64,000 nt of DNA from Cercis canadensis (GCA_003255065.1 QAOA01003028.1:153056-217055), one strand, 5' to 3'. Numbered from the stretch's first letter, positions 20,664-33,352 are shown. Translations and numbers: made by a program. The notes: a model not told the origin generated them from the sequence alone.

Positions 20664-23600
20664 TTACTGTGACCAAACAGCTCTAAACATAAGAGCTACT
20701 GCTAGAACAATGATCGTCAAGGTACTGACAAATATTCCACCCAAAAGAGCCTTATCAACAAAGTTCCATTCACTAATTCTCATATGGGTCCCTTCTTGCT
20801 TTTTAATGGATCCTGAGGCAGGTTCGCTCTCTACCCTTTTGTACAGATGCTTTCGCTTCCTTAGTATCCATCCAATGAAATTTCTACTGTTTTGATTCTG
20901 TGGCAACACAGACTCTCTTGAAATATCACTTTCCTCAGTAGTACTCTGACCGCAGCAGCTATCATATACACAAGCACAAGATTCTGGCTCGTCTGAGCAT
21001 CCACCCGACTTGGATGGGTTGCAACAGAGAGAAGACATGTCCTGATTAGGCACCTTCTTACTTGAAGCTCTGTTATTACTTGAAGGGTTGACCATCTCAA
21101 TCACTTCCCCAAAAACTGACCACCTCCCCACTGATGCTATCTTAACCATAGCTGAAGTTCCCAGCATAGAATCTGGAGCAGCTACAAGAACCTGTATATA
21201 TCCCTTGGTATGACCAACCTTGGGCATTGGAAAATAAATTAATTAGATGATAGATACATCAGAGATATGAAACACATAATGTACATGGTCGCAAGCAAAA
21301 CACAACGGGTACTTCTGAAGAATTCAAATTTTATTTCAGCATATTGCAACAAGAAAGTTTACTTCTTTCTCCTAGGTCACCATTTTTTTTTATGGTTTAA
21401 GATGTCAATTGAGCCTATGGCTAAGCTCTAGACAACTGCCTGCTATCATGAAGACAGATACCATGCCCTTAGGACAACATCAAAAAATCTCTGCCACTAA
21501 AGCAATTAGAGTCGCAAAATTTGTCACATATCTTCTTCTGGTTATATGATGGCATGGAAGTTTGAATCCCTGACCTCCTGTAAATTACCCATAACCTCCA
21601 GACAGTAATTAATTGAAAAGAGTGCAGATTTAAAATGTTAATTCTCTAAGAAAGGAAATGGTAAAAACAAAAGAATGAGAAAGCCTTGTCATAGTCCTAG
21701 AGTCTTTTCCGTGGGGGATTTGAGGAGGAAAAAAAAACTACTCTTCAGTTCCAATATCATGCCAAGAAACATACCAAAGAGCTTCAGCCACGTTTATGTA
21801 TTGACTGCAATAAATAACATTATTGAATGGAATAATTCTAAAAGCACCTAAAAGTAATCATGATTCAAGCACTACTGCCTTACCAAGTGAATTCCATCAG
21901 ATGCAATATCAGTAATCCAAATTCTTTCCACTTTACCCTCCATTCCAGTATATGGTGTGAAGGCTTCAAAAACATTTGTCAGTTCACGGCTCCTTCTCTT
22001 TACCACATTACTTGGAACTTTTTTCATCCTTGCAGCAGGTGTCCCTGGTCATTATGCAGGGGAAGAGGAGTTCGATTTAAAAAGTAAAAGTTGGAGCAGG
22101 AATGGAGACAAATTACGCTTGATAGCCAACTGCAATGGATTTCTTTTTTTCTTTCTAGCTAGTAATATCTTGAAAAGCTCAACATCCCATGGGAGATTGT
22201 TGAGATAGCAAAAATACTGACAATATGCGGAAAAAATAAGTCCCAAAGAGGTGTGAATATGCCAGAAGCCCCATGAAGAAGAACCTCCATTACCATCCTT
22301 CAAAAGGATGGGGATATCGTGGGGGCCATTATCACAGCAGAGAAACATTGAATAAAAAAAAACGAAGAAATATGGAAAAAGAAAGAACTTTCCATAACTG
22401 CTTAGTGTATCTACTAGATTATCAGTGGCTTCACTAAAAGTTGGAGTTGGAGTTCATTTTGATAGCAGGAAACATCTCACATTTTAGGGTTTGTTTTAGC
22501 ATAATCAATGCAATAAATTTATCAAAATGAATGGAGCATCAAATGTGAGGGTGAAAAAAAAGTAAAGAAAAACTTAGGGTGTGTTCAGTTCTGGAAATTT
22601 TTCCAAGAAAATTAGAAAACAAGAAACATGTTTAGTTGGCAATTTCTGTTTCCTAATTTCTTAGAAAACTAATTTCCCTGTATTTTCCACTATTTGTAAT
22701 TTGAAAAACTGTTCTTTGGTGTTTTCCAAAATAAAAAAAAAAAAATATGGTGGCATTTTGGTAATTTTGTAGTTTGGTTCAAATGGTAATTTCTTCAATA
22801 TTCAAAAGAACTTTAGAAAACAGTGGCACTTTCGTAAATATCTAAAAAATTGTGGGAAATGCTGTACCAATTTTGTAAATATCTCAATGTTGTCGAAAAC
22901 ACAATGGGAGTTCCGTAAATCTCAGTTTTTTGGAAAGGGCAGTGGCATTTTTGCACATATCTCAGTCTTGTGGGAAAGACGGTGGCACTTTCATAATTAG
23001 TAATTACATAGGATGGTAGTTTTGTAGATTTTTCAAAATTTATAGAACAGTTTTTGCTTCTTGTAGCTTAACATTATTTTTAAATTTTTCCATCGAAAAT
23101 GGAAAATGTTTCCATACTAAACAGTGCCTAAGTTTTGGCTTTCAATGCTTGTATAACATACAAAATAGTGGCCAAAATGTAGCCAATCCATCTAAATAAT
23201 AACTTGCATGCTAAAGCATGAAACAAAAGGGCTGGAGGCCTATCTTGGCAAAGTTTTATTTTATAAGAGTGTTTTAATTGCCATTATAATATGACAAACC
23301 ACTCTGCTTGGTTTGGATGACCAAGGGTAAGATTTTTCATTTTTCTTAAACATAACTTTTGGATAGATATTGAATATGTGAATGTACCAATCATCATTTT
23401 GGGAACAAAATTCAGTTCTAAATCACTAGGATAGTTTGCAAACAGGGTTTAAGGTTTCTTAGCTGATCAAGAGTGCAATTTAGATGTCTGTGTGTGTGTA
23501 TGATTTTTTTCTTGTTTGCCCAGGGGGAACACATGGTATCATAACTTATTTTTTATTCTGCTATCTGTAAATAGTATTTTTTTCCCCATAGGATAATGTT

Positions 23601-26600
23601 CAAACAGTCCTGAATCAACCTAAGTAGACTCAAATTTTACCACAAATGAAGTCGAGCTTTACAAATATCATTAGTGTACTACTAAATCACTTAATGGCAA
23701 ACAAGTATCACTGACAACATACCTGGTCGAGGATAAAATTGTGAGATATGAACTTGGGGGAACTTGTACTCGTTAATAAGGTTGACAGTTTGTTTGAAAT
23801 CTTCATCACTTTCACCTGAAAAAATTCAAGAAATAAATGTTACTTTATAATCCAAGCACTTAATAGTTTTTCTTGAAACTCTTCAGATTATCTATATATA
23901 TTCCAAATCATTTCAACTATGTGCAATATAATTTTTTAGGGTCAAGAAAACATGGTTTCACATTTCCTGATGACAAATGATACCTCCCATTATAATGCTT
24001 CCTCAATTATATTGTCATTCACGACCAAATTATTATACAAGCATTGTAAGCTTAGGACTACTATGGAACATATTTTAATCTAAAATGAATAAGCTATCAA
24101 ACATTTAGAGTGACCATTCACAACTTAACAAATTATTTACTTCAGCTGTTTATGTCATATAAAATTAAGCAGGTCAACAAAAGTGTAAGACAACAAAAAC
24201 TTGGTATAAGTCAATTTGCTAACCAGGAAATCCACATATTATATCAGTGGCAATCTGCATCCCTGGCACAAGCTCCATCAAGGTATCTACAACAGTCCTG
24301 AACTCACTTACAGTATATTCCCGATTCATTGCCTGAGACATTCAGGTAGTCAATATATTTACAAATACATGCAAAGAAATATTTAGCATCTTATTCTACA
24401 CAACATTAAGAACAATTATTGTGACTTACAGTCAAGATAGTGTCACTCCCAGACTGAACTGGTACATGCAGAAAAGAGTATACACATGGATGCCGCAAAA
24501 TTTCTGCTATCTCCTTTAAGTGCTCAAGTATAAAAGGTGGATTGGTCATTCCAATGCGAAGCATTGTGCTTGCATCAGCTGTAAGTTCTGCTACCAAAGC
24601 ATGCAATAAAGTTGGAAGATTGACACCAATGTCACGACCTGTAAAATATCAATGACATAAGCGAATTGCTATAACCAAACTTTATTAGATTCAGAAAACT
24701 AAACAGTTTGGATATGCATTTTTTTTTGGATAAAAGACAGTTTGGATATCTATGAATCTGATAAAAAGGGAGTTTCTCCTGCAAGTGAGCACTTTAAGAT
24801 CAGCTCTCCATATTTCTTAAAGGCCAAATAGGTATTTTCATCCCTTAACTTCACCTCTGATTTCATTTCTTTCCTACAATTCTTTTTGGTTTCAATTTGG
24901 TCCCAAATGTTTCTAAAACACATCAATTTAGTCTCAACCTCTAACACCGTTAGAAATACTAACAGAAGTTGTAAATGTGGCACTAGACATGGACAAGAGT
25001 GCACAAATGGCACTCGAATGTGCCTGCTAGGATTAAACACTAGTGGCATTTGCAGTCAAACGGTGGTCTGAAGATGCAAGCCCAGAAATCTCGGCGAAGT
25101 CCCAAACATTTTTCAAAGACCAAAGTTTCACTATGAGAAGCTTTCTCAATGCAGAATAGATCCAACCCATTGCAGTTGGCAACACACCCGCTCTACCTCT
25201 CTGTATTGAGTCCATGAAACTCCAAAGAGCTTCCTTCAGGTAAACACCTATTAATAAGGGATTTCTCTTCATCTTCCTCAAAAGAACCTCATAATTCTTT
25301 TGCAATTCGCTTCTCCATCTTCAAACCCAGGATTACCCATAAAAGGAAGGTTGAAACCCGGATGACCCCATTTCCGAGCCCGTCAAATTGCATAAGAATA
25401 TGGGTGGCTCTGGCTCCGCGAGAATCAAGAGGCTTGGGGCAGTGATGGTTGAAGCAACGCAAGCTTGATGTTGCAGCTCCAAAAACCAGGCTCATAACTG
25501 AGTAATTGAGTATCAACAAGATAAAGTGATTGAGCTCAACCTTCCAAGAAGTTTCTGCGGCTGAGAAGTGGGTATCCAACTGAAGCAAATGGAAGCTCTC
25601 TGGGAGACTCCTGATGAGTTTGATTCATTTGGGACCGTTTCATAGCAGCCATGAACAACTTGGACACAGGAGGCTCCACCTCAAGTCTCTTGGAGGTGGG
25701 TAATCGGTCAAGGGAAACACCCACTGAGAGCTCCAAAGTGCCATCATCAGGTAAGCCATTGGCAAGGGTGGAAATGAAGATTGGTAAAGTGGACAGCATC
25801 GTTTTCGGTGTTTGGGGGAAGTTTAACCCTAGCTGGCACATTCCAATGCCATTTGTGCACTCCACATGTGATGACACATATGCAACTTCCCTTAGTATTT
25901 CAAAAGGTGTTGAGGGTTGAGACAAAATTAATGCGTTTTAAAAAATATTTGGGACAAAATTGAATCCAAAAATAATTGTAGGGCGAAAATAAAATCAGAG
26001 GTAAAGTTAAGGGATGCAGAAACCTATTTGGACTATATTAAATTATTGACAGCAATTAAAGAAGAAAATGAATATTAGAAATTACCATATGCTCCAGTAT
26101 CTTCACTGCTCAGCCATATCTCTTTAACTCCATCAGCTATGACAGATCTTACACGCCCTACCTGCAGAAATGACGTCCCAATATATAACTGAAAAAGAAA
26201 AAACAAATAAAGCGAAACAAAATGTAGGTCCAAGTCATAGTACTTACAAGACTATCAATTGTGTAACTCCCAAGGTGACCGCGAGCATGCTTTGTCTTGC
26301 AATAAGTGCAAGCACCTAAACAACCAACATTAATAGGAAGAATCTCAACAAACTTGTTCTTTCTCACCTGTTGCCAGAAGGCAAAAGTATAATAAATAAT
26401 CTATCTCCAAGCGAGTTGGCAAAAATCAAGGTAATATATACAACATGAAAGCTAAAACCAATAACATACAACAATAAAAAGGAACGGCAGACACAAAACT
26501 TGGGTCTGGAAAGAAATTTTCAAAACGAAATGAACAGCAATTATGCAGTCAATTGAAACTCACACCTTTGGAAGATCAAGTGCTGGCAACGTCTTACGGG

Positions 26601-29600
26601 TCAAAAGCCGCACCTCGTGACCTTTCAAAGTCTCCTCCACAATTTCAACCACACGATCAATTTGTTGGACACCAACAATGCTGATCCCTTCTAGCTCTTT
26701 CAAGTCTCGGCTTCCTTGAGGGACACACCCTGCAACCACTAATGGTTTATTTGAATTTTTCCCTTTTGATATTATGGTATCCATGGCAGATTGGCTCGGG
26801 GATTTAACTGTGCACCTGCACCAGTTAGTATTCGACATGTTTTTAGTTCAGTGAAACATAGGCTAAGCCAGATTAATTTCCTTTCAGAAGGTTATTTATC
26901 TTTTGACAAGAGATATTAATGTTGTTGTTGGTATAGCTTTAGCTAATAAAACACTGGCACAACCTCTCTAATGCTCCAGCTTCCGTACACATGAATCAGA
27001 CAACTAAACAAAACACAATTCAGACCACAACAAATGGCATTAAATAGTTTATGGAAAGGGGCTTATAAACACTTGAGGGAACAAAAACAGGAAAGATGAA
27101 ACAACATTTGTCCTCTGAGAACTCTTTAACAATTGAAAATATACACATGCTGAAAGTAGAGCTTTCATTTTATTGATCCATATGCTCACTTTTTTCTATG
27201 TTAAAATGTGCCTATCCATAAATGGAACACAACGCTTAATATTACATATTAGTAACTATTTGCTATCAACTAATTGATTGCTACTTTTGATTCCTGAGTT
27301 GATAGTAAAGAAGAATTGTTGATAATTTGCAAGAGGAAGAGTATGGCCTCAGGTTCTAATACCAACTAAAATAGAAAACCAAAATTTGGTAGATGTGTAA
27401 AGTACCATGACCCTAAGAATAGTAAATTGGTATTCTAACTGGACACAAATTACCGATCTGCTGGACATTACCCTTGAGAATCAACTGAACTTGAGGTGAG
27501 TCAAGATATAGGAACATCATCAAGCTACATTATAGGTTCACGGAAGATCCTAGAGGTTGTTAAAAAGAATGGAGGAAAAGAAAACAAACTATCTATCTCC
27601 TTAACCATTTCCTTCAAGGTCTGGTTGGCCATAGCAATAATCAAGTTTTCTTCACATTAGATTACTTTTATAACCCAAAAGGATAACCAATTTTTGTTTT
27701 CTGAGCTTCTCTATGGACAAGAATACGGAACTTTTTTGCTTTTTCCGTATCTTGTACTTTAATTAAACAACAGTAATTGGCTACATAATAAGGTCAGTTA
27801 TCGCTTTTGGCCCTTCTCCCAATGTATTTAACTTCCACTTAACTTAGAAAAGAGCTATCTTCAAGATGCCAAAGCTGCCTTATCAGCTAAAGCCCCTTGA
27901 TTAATCAACCAATTACCTCCAAAATGTAGACAGCAATGAAACTTTAGACAAATCAATAGGAGAAGCATTGAATGAAAGCCATGAACTCCAATAAAATAAA
28001 GTTTCACAATTTACTGCCTCAATATAGAGTATGTTTAAGAACTAGAAGACAATTGAAAACATTAAAGAAGAAAGGTATAAGCCTCACGTATTTATCAGCC
28101 AAAGGTCTGCTTCATCAGGATTGTCACTAAGTGTATAACCAAAAGCTGAAAGCTGACCAGCCATGTATTCACTATCACTCTGTTCAAACATTAAAAGAAC
28201 AGGAAATGATCAAGAACAATGAAACACAATATTCATCCTTGTGAATTCATAATTAACAAAAAGTTGCTGAAGCATAATCAGCCAAAAAGTTTTTAAGATC
28301 TCAACAAGCTCAAGGCAGCAAAGCCAGGAGGTTGATTAACTAAAGGAAAATTAACTATGGTGATGATATAGGGGGGTGTGGCTGCGTGCAAATGAACAGT
28401 TAATATTCAGTCTCAGATAACTTAAAATTAGGAGACAAGAAACTAATAAAAATAAAAAAGACCAAAAAGATAAAGAACTAAACAATGGCTTTTTCAAGCA
28501 ATTCATACAGAAATGGGATATTTCCTTAAATACTAAGTCAAAGAAATAACAGACATGTTCATATGAAATGAAACTAAGATTCAGTGGATGGCCTGAAAAG
28601 TCCCTATTTTGCAAAGAATAAACAATTCAGTGACTTGCTGCTCTTCTTGTCTGCAATTGATCAAAATTCATACTTTCTTCCAACTATATACATGATCCTA
28701 ACTACAAATTTGCAAATTTGCAATAAAGAGAGAAAAAGGGGGAAGAGGGGGGATTAAAAATGGCCAAAAATAGACAACAAAAAAAAAAAAAAAGAAGATT
28801 TAAGCTTTTTGAATTGTGTACTCTAGCAGTCCTTTGTATATTCACCATAATGACATAAAAATTGCAAGAATTTTCTTATCCTACCCTTGGAAATAGACAT
28901 AAGAGAGCCCCCTACAAAGCAAATACGGAAAGATCATGGAGAATGGACAAAAGGAAAAAATGTGATCTGATGCAGGCCATCTAATGAAGACAACAGATAC
29001 TGAAAATGCAGTTCAGGCTGTTCCTGATTCTTGATAGACTCCCAGTAATGGGACACAACATCCTTTCCTTTGGTTATGAAATAAGGTAAAGGAATAAATG
29101 AATCACACAATTTCCATTTCTCAATCTGCATTAGCCTATTCAATATTTTTTATGGGTACATTACATTGTCTATTCAATACATTATACTCTACACTTCCTC
29201 TCTATGCACTTGCTCATTAAAGACAACCTCTTGTCATGCATCATTCTCCCTTCTTATGTTGCAATTGACTATCAAAGAAAAGAAAACATCAACAAGGAAT
29301 CAAAAGACACAAACCAAACTCTATGTCGTCTTCATCTTATTCTACGGTAGTTTCATGCATCATTCTCCCTTGTTTATACTACAATTGACTATCACAGAAA
29401 ACAAAATATAAACAAAGAGAATCAGAAGATTAGTTTCATACATCATTCTCCCTTGTTTATACTGCAATTGACTATCACAGAAAACAAAATATAAACAAGG
29501 AAAATCAGAAGACAGAGATCAAACTCTATGTCATAATCTGAGTCTATGCCAGCTGAAAGTAGAAGCTTCTAAAAGAGTATTGCAAATTTTATGTTACAAT

Positions 29601-31558
29601 GCATAACTACCTTTAACAGCTTCTGAAAATTCACTACTTTTCTTGTCTTCTACTTGATTCCGTTGCATAACTGTTGGTTTCTTTGGTTTTGTATTAGATA
29701 ATTGTGTCGTCAATCACAGAACCTTCCTTTGTAATCTTAAGTCAGCCTTACTTGATCAGCAATTAAAGACTTGGGGCATAAGGCATACCAGTATAAAAGT
29801 GGAGGGGCAGTCTTTGAGCTTCTTGACCAACCACTTTCATCCATTAAAAGGCCAAGAACAAAGAATATACCCATCCCTTACAAGTCAATATCCTATTATG
29901 ACAATGTTGAATATTGGTAGCATTCAGAGAAGAAGAGTAAAGATATCACGTCAGATCTTTTCATTTCCAAACCAACTCTCCACTAACCCTAAACTCTTCT
30001 CTTGCCATTCATGTCACTAGAATGATAATTTAGCACTTGGTCCTTGATAATAAACAAAAGTCAGAAACAGGTGACAGGAATATGACAATTCATTTTACAT
30101 TCAAGGTTGAGCCTACCAGAAGGGTTGTATAGAAAGAGGTTTTAACATACTTAAGGTGGGAATGAAAATGATTATTAAACGTGACGGATGTATCTAATAC
30201 AAAATGACATTGTCGAAAAAGTTGGGGCATATCATCCAAGAAATAAGTGGACCCATAGAGAATAACCAGAATTGTATGTCTCTATCTTCTGATGTTTTTC
30301 TTTTCTTTACCCACCTTCTTAACACTACTTTTCACTGTCATAACCTAATTTGATATGAGTGGAACCAAATTATAAACCTTGATAGCACAATTGCACACTT
30401 AATATTGGTTTCACAGGGGATGTTTGGACAATCTCTAATTTGATTTGGATCAGCTTTTTATTTCTGCTTTTACTTATAAAAGAATAAATAAATTAAGACA
30501 AGGAAGGAGGACGAGATATCCTCCTGAGCAGGAAAAACAACAAAAGTACAATAGCAGGGAAAAACAAGAACATTGTTGCACTGAGGTGATACAATCCCTC
30601 TGCATATCTGAATTCAGTCTATATAATTTCCTAAAGCCACATATAATTTGAAGCTAAGGTATATCAGTTTTAACTATAACAAGATTTTCCCAAATGAAGT
30701 TTAATGACAACTTAAACTTCTGCGCTGGTACTTAATGAACAAACATCCCCAGATATCTCTTTTTTCCTTTCTTTCTTTTTAATAAATAAGTTTATTTCTT
30801 AAATTTTTCAAATATTTGTCCTATGTAGGTTAGACGAATACCAATGCTCACAATCAGACTACTTCAGCTTGTAAAATTTCCCAACATCAGTACTGTAACT
30901 CAGTAAATAATGACACACATCAAGAGAAATACCCTTCAATGTTTGGGATGATCAATTCCAAAGTATCATGCTCCTTTCTTTCGTCAATGCAATGACTAGT
31001 ATCTACCCATTTATCCCGTCAAAAGCTGCTTCCTAATTATCACACATGAAACTATATCATAGTCAATCATATTATTTCTCCCTTCAACTCATTTAGTTTA
31101 ACTGGAAAACCCAGAGAACTATTCTTAACCTAATGACACCACATTCAAGTATTCTCAAAGTATGGAAGCATTTGAAAAAACCCAACAAATGTTTATTGAA
31201 AAAGGAGAAAGAAAAAAAAAACCAATTGAGGAAAATTTGGGTGCTTGCCTGATTATGCGAGCATCCAAAGGTCTTTATAAATATTGTCTGCAGCAATAAC
31301 AACAAAGAACAAACTTAGAAAAGCAAGCAACAAAGAACACAATAAAAAAAAAAAAGGGAAATAAAAAAAGAGAGATGGAAAAGGAACCTGAGTGCCGGGA
31401 ACTTTTGAAGCTGAGTCTTGGATTTGAGAAAGCTTGTGAGTGATACTAGCTTTATTACTATTTCTCCTTGTGTTCACTCCAACGGTCGTTAATGGCAACC
31501 GAAACCCAGGTGGGGATCCGCTTCCGCTCCCAATTAGCAAATCTTCTATGTCTTCCAT
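20664..31558 (-). CDS. CDKAL1: tRNA-2-methylthio-N6-threonylcarbamoyladenosine synthase, CDKAL1 type
   Basis: Eleven coding exons join to 1875 nt (624 aa): 31558-31388, 31287-31249, 28179-28088, 26815-26566, 26367-26248, 26161-26086, 24638-24430, 24332-24224, 23815-23723, 22044-21884, 21218-20664. All junction phases agree. The enzyme is a radical-SAM methylthiotransferase that adds 2-methylthio to t6A37 of ANN-decoding tRNAs. The N-terminal UPF0004 domain keeps its three cluster cysteines (Cys66 in TFGCSHNQ, Cys102 in NTCTV, Cys131 in AGCVPQG). The radical SAM CxxxCxxC is Cys200/204/207 in [17 protein letters not shown] domain starts near Val441 ([12 protein letters not shown]). A hydrophobic tail at about 598-619 would anchor it to the ER, as in animal CDKAL1. 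The second intron uses a GC donor (CAG/GCAAGC). The start MEDIEDLL was preferred over an upstream in-frame ATG, which gives an unrelated hydrophobic stretch. Introns 6 and 9 hold transposons. Confidence 0.95.
22577..23128. mobile_element. MITE in intron 9 of the CDKAL1-type gene
   Basis: Ends GGGTGTGTTCAGTTCTGGAA and the complement of CCATACTAAACAGTGCC are imperfect terminal inverted repeats. Flanks are TTA on the left and TAA on the right, compatible with a diverged PIF/Harbinger target. The interior holds four to five diverged tandem units of about 55-60 bp around GTGGCACTTTCGTAAATATC, at about 22815-23000. Confidence 0.65.
24822..26033 (-). mobile_element. Pack-MULE-like element in intron 6 of the CDKAL1-type gene
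   Basis: A 1,212-bp element with inverted arms of about 200-215 bp. The left arm begins GGCCAAATAGG and the right arm, read in reverse complement, GTCCAAATAGG; both continue ..CATCCCTTAACTTYACCTCTG... It is flanked by a diverged 9-bp repeat (TTTCTTAAA at 24813-24821, TATATTAAA at 26034-26042, 7 of 9 matching). Between the arms lies a piece of an SMXL-type gene rather than transposase. It accounts for most of the 1,447-bp intron and is in the transcribed orientation that reads the captured piece in sense. Confidence 0.8.
25060..25780 (-). pseudogene. SMXL: Captured fragment of an SMXL/D53-type gene
   Basis: On the minus strand, successive open stretches resemble the N-terminal third of SMAX1-LIKE 6/7/8 (D53) proteins, the Clp-ATPase-like repressors of strigolactone signalling. 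In order: [42 protein letters not shown], a stretch matching PPIFLCNL, and [20 protein letters not shown]. In SMXLs these correspond to conserved [37 protein letters not shown] and RNPLL.GV blocks. The frame is shifted at least twice and contains stops, so no protein is expected. Assignment is from remembered family motifs; which SMXL paralogue donated it is unknown. Confidence 0.75.
29232..29530. repeat. Three-copy tandem repeat in intron 2 of the CDKAL1-type gene
   Basis: Three consecutive diverged units share TTTCATGCATCATTCTCCC, CAATTGACTATCACAGAAAA and AATCAGAAGA blocks, at about 29232, 29350 and 29436. Periods are about 85-115 bp. Confidence 0.75.
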
Positions 31559-31708
31559 GCTTGGAGTCGTAGCACTCGAACCAAAAGAGAACAGACGCAG
31601 AGAGCAGTAAGCCGAGAGGAGAGAGAGAAGAAAAACCCAGTGCGCACTGGTCACTAAATCTGTTTGCTTTGTTTTTGTTTTTTCATTTGGGCTAAGTTTG
31701 GTTACTGT

Positions 31709-31715
31709 TTATATA
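31709..31715 (-). promoter_or_regulatory. Candidate TATA box of the CDKAL1-type gene
   Basis: TATATAA on the minus strand, about 150 bp upstream of the start codon, in an otherwise suitable position. The transcription start was not determined. Confidence 0.45.
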
Positions 31716-31843
31716 GTGGTAAAGCCCAATTTGAATACAAGGCCTACTTTGGTGGGCCTTCAAGTACAAGGAGACTATCCAGTCGTATCAACACTTGCTT
31801 GGGACTCCAAACTCAAAGATAATGTTTAAATGTAATTTTAGCG

Positions 31844-32362
31844 GGTTCATTAATTTTAATATTATATTTTGATAATTTATTTATATAATTATTATATTTT
31901 TTAATTTATTTATCTAAATATTGTAATTTTTAAAAATTAAATTTTTTTAAAAAAAATATTAAATCTGCACAATAGGCTCCACCAAACACATGACTGTTGG
32001 GATTGGCCTTGTAGGTGAAGTAAGGGTAAGCTTTGATGAGGAAAGGGGAACCGGTTTTTGAGTGAAAGTTGAGAATGGGTTTTAGACAAGGAGTGAGATT
32101 AGGACGAAATGCTCCTGCTGAGGGTGGATAAGAGGTTTCCAGAATAGCTAAGGAGTGGGTAGTGGTCACCACAACTTGGTGAAAGAAAGAGAAGAGTGAA
32201 CATGCCGGTTATCAGCCGATGTGTTCGGTGAGGTTCATTGCGTATATTATTTTTTTTTTGAAGTTTTTAATTTTTTATAATATTTAAGTAAATAAATAAA
32301 AAAAAGTGTAATAATTATATAAATAAATTATCAACGCCTAAATATTGAGATCAATAAGAATG
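31844..32362. mobile_element. Inverted-repeat element carrying a GH17 gene piece
   Basis: Arms of about 105 bp face each other. The left arm (about 31844-31950) and right arm (about 32255-32362) share GATAATTTATTTATATAATT followed by an ATT..TTTATTTA.. tract in inverted orientation. About 300 bp between them is non-AT-rich and carries a beta-1,3-glucanase fragment. The arrangement is that of a Pack-MULE, but target duplications could not be identified, so the superfamily is open. Confidence 0.55.
31985..32178 (-). pseudogene. Captured fragment of a GH17 beta-1,3-glucanase gene
   Basis: The minus strand encodes TTTHSLAILETSYPPSAGAF and then LTPCLKPILNFHSKTGSPF and LIKAYPYFTYKANP, matching glycosyl hydrolase family 17 proteins (..SAGSFRPDLTPYLQPILDFHSQTGSPFLINAYPFFAYKANP..). 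Both ends run into non-GH17 sequence and the family's catalytic glutamates lie outside the piece. The fragment is about 65 residues long in one open frame. It has no start, signal peptide or full domain. Confidence 0.8.
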
Positions 32363-32369
32363 TTTCGGA

Positions 32370-33240
32370 CTCCATTTTTTAAATAGTATTTTTTAGTCTC
32401 TTAATTTTTATGAAATGAACAATTTATTTCACACCATTAATACCCAGTTTAAAAACCAAGGGTGCTACTGATGCAGCAATCACAGACACATAGCAGTAAC
32501 GTGAAAGATAAATTTTTTTTGTAACCCTTTCATTAATAGTAATTAGAAAGGAATTGAAAAAAAAAAAGATCAAAACAAAACAAAACCTCCCTTCTCTCGT
32601 GGATGCGGAGAGAGAGAGAGAGCAGTGTATAAAATTGAAAATGGAGGAGGGGCAATATCTCAGGGCAGAAGAACAAGAATCAGGTTTGGTGGTGGCTCTC
32701 ATCCAAAAGTTGTTGCGGTGGTGCCTCACATCGGCAGTGGCAACACCACCCCTTACGGAATGATCTTCGCAATCCAGCAGTTCTTGCTAGCACAGAGAGG
32801 GTTGACGACGGCTTTGGTTATGCTCTTGGACTACAACGGTGGTTCGTGGTGGGTACAACAGTGGTGTTGAATTGGGTAGCTTACCGTCCGCAGTGGCAAC
32901 AACATCCCTTACGCAATGCATTTCGCAATGCAGCAGTTCTTGCTAGCACAGGGAGGGTTGACGATGGCTTATTTATGATTATTATTAATTTGATATTTTT
33001 TCTGTATTATTTTTTTTATACATTTTATAATAAATTATTTATTCTGACTTATACTCGATAATTCATTTTTTTTTGAAAACTTTATAATAATAACAATTTT
33101 AAAATGTGTGTCTTACCAAAACTTCCTCAAATGACAAGTGATATAATGCTATACTTGTGTGCTTACTGAATATACACTTGAATGAATCCTAGGATGTTTA
33201 TTGATTGGTAAAGAGGTTGCAATTCTGGTATTCGAAACTA
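32370..33240. other. Intergenic with a diverged two-copy repeat
   Basis: A block at about 32729-32820 (GCAGTGGCAACACCACCCC..CAGCAGTTCTTGCTAGCACAG..GGGTTGACGACGG) recurs at about 32890-32970. Small open frames cover both copies, but I see no recognisable protein. Confidence 0.5.
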
Positions 33241-33244
33241 CCGC

Positions 33245-33352
33245 ATGGCAAAAGTTGTTGAACCGAGTTCTTTACCTCCTAGCGCTCATCGAATTGGTGC
33301 AGGGCCTCTAAACAGTGGCAAAATGGTTAAAAGAAAGACACCATCAGAACTG
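33245..33352 (+). pseudogene. Orphan first-exon-like fragment
   Basis: ATG plus 35 codons (MAKVVEPSSLPPSAHRIGAG, then PLNSGKMVKRKTPSEL) run to a donor-like TG/GTAATTTT at 33353. Composition is coding-like and more balanced than its surroundings. Later exons are not seen; a 391-bp inverted-repeat arm begins 214 bp downstream. I believe it is the start of a conserved plant nuclear-type protein but cannot name the family with certainty. Confidence 0.35.

Noticed and set aside
20473-20895. 140-codon + strand frame
   Set aside because: Antisense shadow of the last exon and 3' UTR of the CDKAL1-type gene.
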